Shown here: one piece after another, positions 23,999-27,532 of the stretch
Layout: each line of letters opens with the position of its first letter
Numbering within the stretch: position 1 is the first letter of the stretch
From: Lentisphaeria bacterium UBA1791
Lineage (GTDB): Bacteria > Verrucomicrobiota > Lentisphaeria > Victivallales > Victivallaceae
NCBI GenBank assembly: GCA_002314455.1
Contig: DCFZ01000025.1
Location: 1-27,532 of the forward strand
Direction: 5' to 3'
DNA: 27,532 nucleotides
Notes under the pieces: generated by a model
Databases searched by the model: none
Told to the model about the DNA's origin: nothing
What the model saw: only the letters and a program-made list of their open reading frames with translations
Position numbers and translations under genes: made by a program

Positions 23999-25216
23999 AT
24001 GTTGTACAGCTACAGTTTTTCCAACAAGAAACGCGATCTTTCGGACGTGTTGTCGCAGGTCGTCAAAGACGAACCGCGCTTCATTTCCAATTTCCGCCGC
24101 GGCGTCGATGCGACGAGCCGCAAGCACGAATGGCTCGAAGACCAATTGACCGGCCGCGGCATCACGGCGAGCGCCGCTTCGAGCGGCGTGCTGACCGTTT
24201 CGAGTTCGGATGCGGCGAAGCTCCGCGTCGGAACTTTGATCGCCGCGCAGAATGATCCCGCCCTCTTTCAGGTGACGGCGATCAGCGGCACGAGCGTCAC
24301 CGTCACGCTTGCCGCCGCCAACGGTTCGACCTTGACCGCCGCAACGCTTGCCGCCGGCAATTTCCTCATCGTTTCGACGCCGATGTCGGAAGCGAGTGTC
24401 AACGGCGACGGCGAAGAAAATTACGCCGTTTCCGGCACCGAATACAATACGACCCAGATCTTCCGCAAAGAGATCGTCCTTTCCGGCTCGGCGCTCGCCG
24501 TCGGCGTCTACGGCTCGGTCGACAATCAGCTGAACCGCCAGACCGCCTTCGCGTTGAGCGAACTTGCCCGCGACCTCAACCGCGTCGCCCTTTTCGGCCG
24601 GCGCGTCGAGGCGACGGCGAGCGTCCGCGGCGAAGCGGGCGGCCTCTACTACTTCGGCACGCAAAACGGCGCGCTCAGCATCGACGCCGACAACAAGCCG
24701 ATCGACAGCTACCTCATCAACGACGCCGCGCAGATGCTCCTCGCCGAAGGCGGCGACCCGGTGCAGATCCTCTGCAGTCCGGGGCAGGCGCGCGTCATTT
24801 CCAACGAGTACAAGGATCGGTTGCAGATTCTGCGCAGCGACGACCGCCGCGGCGCTTACGTCGCCGTCATCGTCAACGAGATCAACGGCCGCGGTATCAC
24901 CGTGATGGCGGATCCGGACGTGCCCGAACGCGATGTCTGGCTGCTTGACCCGAGCGGCTTTGCGCTCTGCAATTTACGCAACCGCGCGATCACCGACAGC
25001 GACGCGACCCCCAAGGGCTTCGACGGCGTGCGCCGCACCGCGCTCGGCGAACTCACCTTTGAGTTCAAAAACGTCAAACAGCGCGTCTGCCGCATCACCA
25101 ACGTGCAGAATGCCGCTTCCGCGATCGCGGCGATGCGCGTCAACGTTGCGGGCGGCACCGCGACGATTGCGGGCGGCACCGCGACGCTCGAAGGCGGCAC
25201 TGCCAGCGGCAACTGA
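23999..25216 (+). CDS. Phage major capsid protein, SU10/DUF5309-like
   Basis: The 405-residue protein looks like the SU10 major-capsid family with an HK97-type fold. It has an N-arm with RKHEWLEDQL (the family's HEWxxD-type strand), a beta-rich inserted domain at about 52-130 (TASAASSGVLTVSSSDAAKL and on), a long spine helix region (QTAFALSELARDLNRVALFGR) and late segments QILCSPGQARVISNEYKDR and ITVMADPDVPERDVWLLD. The C-terminus is an unusual Gly/Thr/Ala tail of three 7-residue repeats. AAAGGA lies ahead of ATG 23999. A strong terminator follows, consistent with very high expression of capsid relative to the next genes. Confidence 0.8.
   Translation: MLYSYSFSNKKRDLSDVLSQVVKDEPRFISNFRRGVDATSRKHEWLEDQLTGRGITASAASSGVLTVSSSDAAKLRVGTLIAAQNDPALFQVTAISGTSVTVTLAAANGSTLTAATLAAGNFLIVSTPMSEASVNGDGEENYAVSGTEYNTTQIFRKEIVLSGSALAVGVYGSVDNQLNRQTAFALSELARDLNRVALFGRRVEATASVRGEAGGLYYFGTQNGALSIDADNKPIDSYLINDAAQMLLAEGGDPVQILCSPGQARVISNEYKDRLQILRSDDRRGAYVAVIVNEINGRGITVMADPDVPERDVWLLDPSGFALCNLRNRAITDSDATPKGFDGVRRTALGELTFEFKNVKQRVCRITNVQNAASAIAAMRVNVAGGTATIAGGTATLEGGTASGN
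25148..25210 (+). repeat. Three 21-bp repeats encoding the capsid protein tail
   Basis: Units at 25148-25168, 25169-25189 and 25190-25210. The first two share 18 identical bases (GCGGGCGGCACCGCGACG) and the third has diverged. They encode AGGTATI, AGGTATL and EGGTASG. In-frame 21-bp units can vary in number without disrupting the protein. Confidence 0.8.
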
Positions 25217-25240
25217 TCGTCGTAAAACATTCCGGTTTTT

Positions 25241-25285
25241 GCCCGGCGGGAAGAGGGGATCCCGCTTCCCCGTCGGGCTTTTTTT
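25241..25285 (+). terminator. Strong intrinsic terminator after the capsid gene
   Basis: A GC-rich stem pairs 25241-25253 (GCCCGGCGGGAAG) with 25265-25278 (CTTCCCCGTCGGGC), with one mismatch or bulge, and seven T residues follow at 25279-25285. Readthrough or a further promoter would be needed for the downstream genes. Confidence 0.85.
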
Positions 25286-25309
25286 ACCTTTTTTCAGGGA
25301 GAAAAGCTG

Positions 25310-25690
25310 ATGATTTCCGAAGAAACGCTGCAAAATTATTTCAATTGTCATTTGCTTGCGACTGAACTCAACGCCTTTTCGGCGACGGAAAAAAGCGCGG
25401 CGCGCTTTTCCGCCGATCTGGATGTCGCCGCCGTGCTGGGGCGTTCGGTCGGCGACGACGACGATGCCTTGCTGATCGGCGCCGTTTCCGAACAGGCGAT
25501 CCACCTGCTGATGCACCGCTCTGCGTTGACGCGCCCCGAATCGACTTCCGAATTGTCGTCGGAGTCGATCGATGGCGTCGGGAGCCGCAGTTACCACATC
25601 TGCCGACGCGATCCCGAGCGGCTCTGCGAACGCGCCAAGGCCTATCTCGACGGCGCACTGACGCCCCGGCTCGCGATTCAGCGGGGGTGA
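25310..25690 (+). CDS. Small phage protein, possible head-tail connector
   Basis: A 126-residue, mostly helical and acidic protein of a size usual for head-completion or adaptor proteins, which are normally encoded just after the major capsid gene. I recognise no diagnostic motif; the role is inferred from position and size. A GGGAGA ribosome site precedes ATG 25310. The next gene starts 2 nt after its stop. Confidence 0.6.
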   Translation: MISEETLQNYFNCHLLATELNAFSATEKSAARFSADLDVAAVLGRSVGDDDDALLIGAVSEQAIHLLMHRSALTRPESTSELSSESIDGVGSRSYHICRRDPERLCERAKAYLDGALTPRLAIQRG

Positions 25691-25692
25691 CG

Positions 25693-26254
25693 ATGAAAAA
25701 TAAGACCTTCAACGACGCGCCGTCGTGTTACGGCGCTTTCGGCAAGCATGAAAAAAAGTTGCGATGCGTGCGTTTACGCCGCGTCCTGCTCGTACTACAC
25801 GGCGACGGCGCCCAAGATGGAAGAGCGGCTCGGCATGATCAGCTTTGAATTCGTCGAAAATTGGAGCGAGCTGCTCGCCGACACGACGCACGTGCCCGGG
25901 GCGGAGGAGCCGGAAAAAAGCCATCTTCGTCAACGCCGGTTCGACCCCGAACCGGAGATTCCCGGCATGGCGCAGTTTCTGCGCTTTATCCTCGAACTGG
26001 ATGATTATACGCTCGCCATTTTGTCGCAGATCATCGTGCCGCGCTCCGATGCGTCGGCGCCGTGTTCGATGGCGGAACTCGCCCGGGCGCACCACTGCAC
26101 GCGGCAGGCGATCCACCGCAAATTTCTGCGCACCGCGCACCGCAATCCGGAACTCGCCCGGTTGCTCCAGTTGACCTTCTGCAAAGTCCGCCAGAGCCGC
26201 AGCGCCTTTTTGCGCGGCAATCTGAAGCGCGGCCGTCACCGGAGGCACGCGTGA
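25693..26254 (+). CDS. Cys4 and HTH protein, split by a +1 frame break at an A7 run
   Basis: From ATG 25693 one frame reads MKNKTFNDAPSCYGAFGKHE and closes at 25848 (51 codons). The frame one base later, open from 25748, reads KSCDACVYAASCSYYT and continues to 26254. Joined by skipping one A of the A7 run at 25751-25757, they give a 186-residue protein. Its metal-site pattern is C-YGxF...x10-C-x2-C-x5-C, a spacing known from phage and regulator proteins. The total of 562 nt is one base more than a whole number of codons. The later part has an HTH (SMAELARAHHCTRQAIHRKF) and a basic tail, resembling sigma region 4 or a small terminase. ATG 25748 alone has no ribosome site. The stop overlaps the large terminase start (GTGA). 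A sequencing error is possible. Confidence 0.6.
25751..25757 (+). other. A7 homopolymer at the frame break
   Basis: Seven A residues lie where the two halves of the Cys4/HTH gene change frame. Reading six instead of seven joins the first cysteine to the other three with correct spacing. It could be a slippage site, a mutation, or a base-calling error. Confidence 0.6.
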
Positions 26255-27504
26255 AAGAGTTCCATTACACGCCGGCACAGCAACAGGCGTTGAAACTGAT
26301 CTCGTCGGGCGCGTCGCGTGTGATGCTTTTCGGCGGCAGTCGAAGCGGCAAGACGTTTCTGTTGTGCTGTGCGCTGCTCGTGCGCGCATTGCGCGCTCCG
26401 GGGAGCCGTCACGCCGTGATCCGCCGCCACTTCAACAGCGTCAAAACGGCGATCGGCATGGACACCTTGCCCAAGGCGCTCGCCTGCCGTTTCCCCGGGC
26501 TGAAAGCCGACTTCAACAAGACGGAATGCTTTTTCCGTCTGCCCAACGGCGCCGAAGTGTGGCTGATCGGGCTGGATGACGACCGCCGCGCCGAAAAGAT
26601 CCTCGGCAAGGAGTTCTCGACGCTCTATTTCAACGAGTGCAGTGAATTGGACTACGCGAGTGTTCAGACTGCGTTGACCCGGCTCGCCCAAAAGGCGCCG
26701 CCATTGCAGAATAAGGCGTTTTTTGACTGCAATCCTCCGGGAAAAAGTCATTGGACATACCGCCTTTTTATCGAGAAACTCAACCCCGTCGACCGCACGG
26801 CGTTGCTCGACGGCAAAAATTTCGCCGCAATGCGGATCAACCCGACCGACAACGCCGAAAATCTGCCGGAAGATTACATCAAGTTCACCCTTGCCAACTT
26901 GCCCGCGCGACAACGGGAACGCTTCCTCGAAGGACGCTTCCTCGACGAGTGTCCCGACGCGCTCTGGCGCTACGACGGGATCGACGCCGGACGCGTCGTG
27001 CGCGCTCCCGAGAATTTCGTGCGCATCGTCATCGGCGTCGATCCCGCCGTCACGTCAAATGCCGCGAGCGACGAGACCGGCATCGTCGCCGCCGCCAGCG
27101 GGGACGACGGAGATTACTACGTCTTGCGCGACGCCAGCGGCGTTTTCGCCCCGCTCGTCTGGGGGCACCGCGTCGTCGATCTCTATCACGAACTTGCCGC
27201 CGACCGTGTCGTCGGCGAAGTCAACAATGGCGGCGATCTGATCGAAGCGATGCTCCGTCAGATCGATCCCGACTTGAGTTTCCGCGCCGTCACGGCGAGC
27301 CGCGGCAAGATCGCCCGCGCCGAACCGATCGCCGCGCTCTACGAAAAAAACAAAGTCCACCACGTCGGCGTTTTCCCTGAACTGGAAGACGAAATGACCG
27401 GCTTTTCCCCGGGTACGGCAACCTATTCCCCCGACCGCATGGATGCGCTCGTCTGGGCTCTGACGGAACTGGGCAAAGAGGGACCGAGATTTGTGCTGGC
27501 GTAA
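26251..27504 (+). CDS. Phage terminase large subunit
   Basis: The 417-residue ATPase-nuclease pumps and cuts phage DNA. The ATPase half has Walker A GGSRSGKT (28-35), Walker B TLYFNE (124-129) and the coupling segment DCNPPG (159-164). The nuclease half has RNase H-like acidic residues D264 (IVIGVDPA), E323 (VGEVNNGGDLI) and D398 (DRMDALVWA). Size and motifs are complete. The start is GTG 26251, with GGAGG at 26241-26245 and a GTGA overlap with the preceding gene; an upstream frame would read through that gene. Normally terL precedes portal; here it follows the capsid genes and is coupled to a Cys4/HTH protein. Confidence 0.92.
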   Translation: MKEFHYTPAQQQALKLISSGASRVMLFGGSRSGKTFLLCCALLVRALRAPGSRHAVIRRHFNSVKTAIGMDTLPKALACRFPGLKADFNKTECFFRLPNGAEVWLIGLDDDRRAEKILGKEFSTLYFNECSELDYASVQTALTRLAQKAPPLQNKAFFDCNPPGKSHWTYRLFIEKLNPVDRTALLDGKNFAAMRINPTDNAENLPEDYIKFTLANLPARQRERFLEGRFLDECPDALWRYDGIDAGRVVRAPENFVRIVIGVDPAVTSNAASDETGIVAAASGDDGDYYVLRDASGVFAPLVWGHRVVDLYHELAADRVVGEVNNGGDLIEAMLRQIDPDLSFRAVTASRGKIARAEPIAALYEKNKVHHVGVFPELEDEMTGFSPGTATYSPDRMDALVWALTELGKEGPRFVLA

Positions 27505-27508
27505 AAAT

Positions 27509-27532
27509 AGAGATGAGAGATGAGAGATGAGA
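27509..27532 (+). repeat. 7-bp tandem repeat at the window edge
   Basis: AGAGATG is repeated three times plus AGA, starting 4 bp after the terminase stop and cut off by the end of the window. The number of copies is unknown. It encodes nothing visible. Confidence 0.85.

Overview
The window is a stretch of chromosome from a bacterium of moderately high GC content, ending in a phage head module. No rRNA or other lineage marker is present. The 540-residue MurQ/GCKR-like SIS protein, the secreted carbohydrate-binding protein and the general style of the genes suggest a PVC-group organism, perhaps a Lentisphaerota/Victivallales-like gut or anaerobic bacterium. This is inference and should be held loosely.

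Left part, + strand (1-13859). The last codons of an unidentified gene and a weak terminator are followed by a sigma70-type promoter and a leader of about 250 nt. The leader can fold into three successive long-range stems, each closing a 43-44 nt loop. It precedes a BY-type tyrosine kinase fused to a Wzz-like polysaccharide co-polymerase domain, with a C-terminal Gly-Tyr repeat. The cognate PHP-type phosphatase follows. These two control capsule or exopolysaccharide chain assembly by cyclic phosphorylation. In the same direction come a SIS-domain sugar-phosphate protein, a secreted protein with a CBM9/DOMON-like domain and a barrel-like C-terminal half, and an MFS exporter, all overlapping or nearly so. 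A separate promoter then drives an AddB-like/AddA-like helicase-nuclease pair for double-strand break repair.

Middle part, - strand (13837-21183). A seven-gene operon, aroF-tyrA-aroB-aroA-aroC-aroK-aroQ, has 4-nt overlaps or very short gaps. It encodes DAHP synthase, all later shikimate steps except shikimate dehydrogenase (aroE), and prephenate dehydrogenase. It therefore runs from PEP and erythrose-4-phosphate to chorismate and on toward tyrosine. Its promoter abuts a strong terminator that ends the upstream gene, a membrane-anchored metallophosphoesterase. The addA and aroQ 3' ends overlap convergently by 23 bp.

Right part. Between the metallophosphoesterase promoter and the phage genes lies a decayed 3' end of an enolase gene, next to an AT-rich control region. 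A + strand phage head module follows: small-terminase-like HTH protein, portal, scaffold, SU10/DUF5309-type major capsid protein, strong terminator, small connector-like protein, a Cys4/HTH protein split by an A7 run, and the large terminase. The window ends inside a 7-bp tandem repeat. No integrase, tail or lysis genes are visible.

The points most worth following up are the three-stem leader of the BY-kinase gene, the frame break in the Cys4/HTH gene, and the enolase remnant as a possible integration scar.
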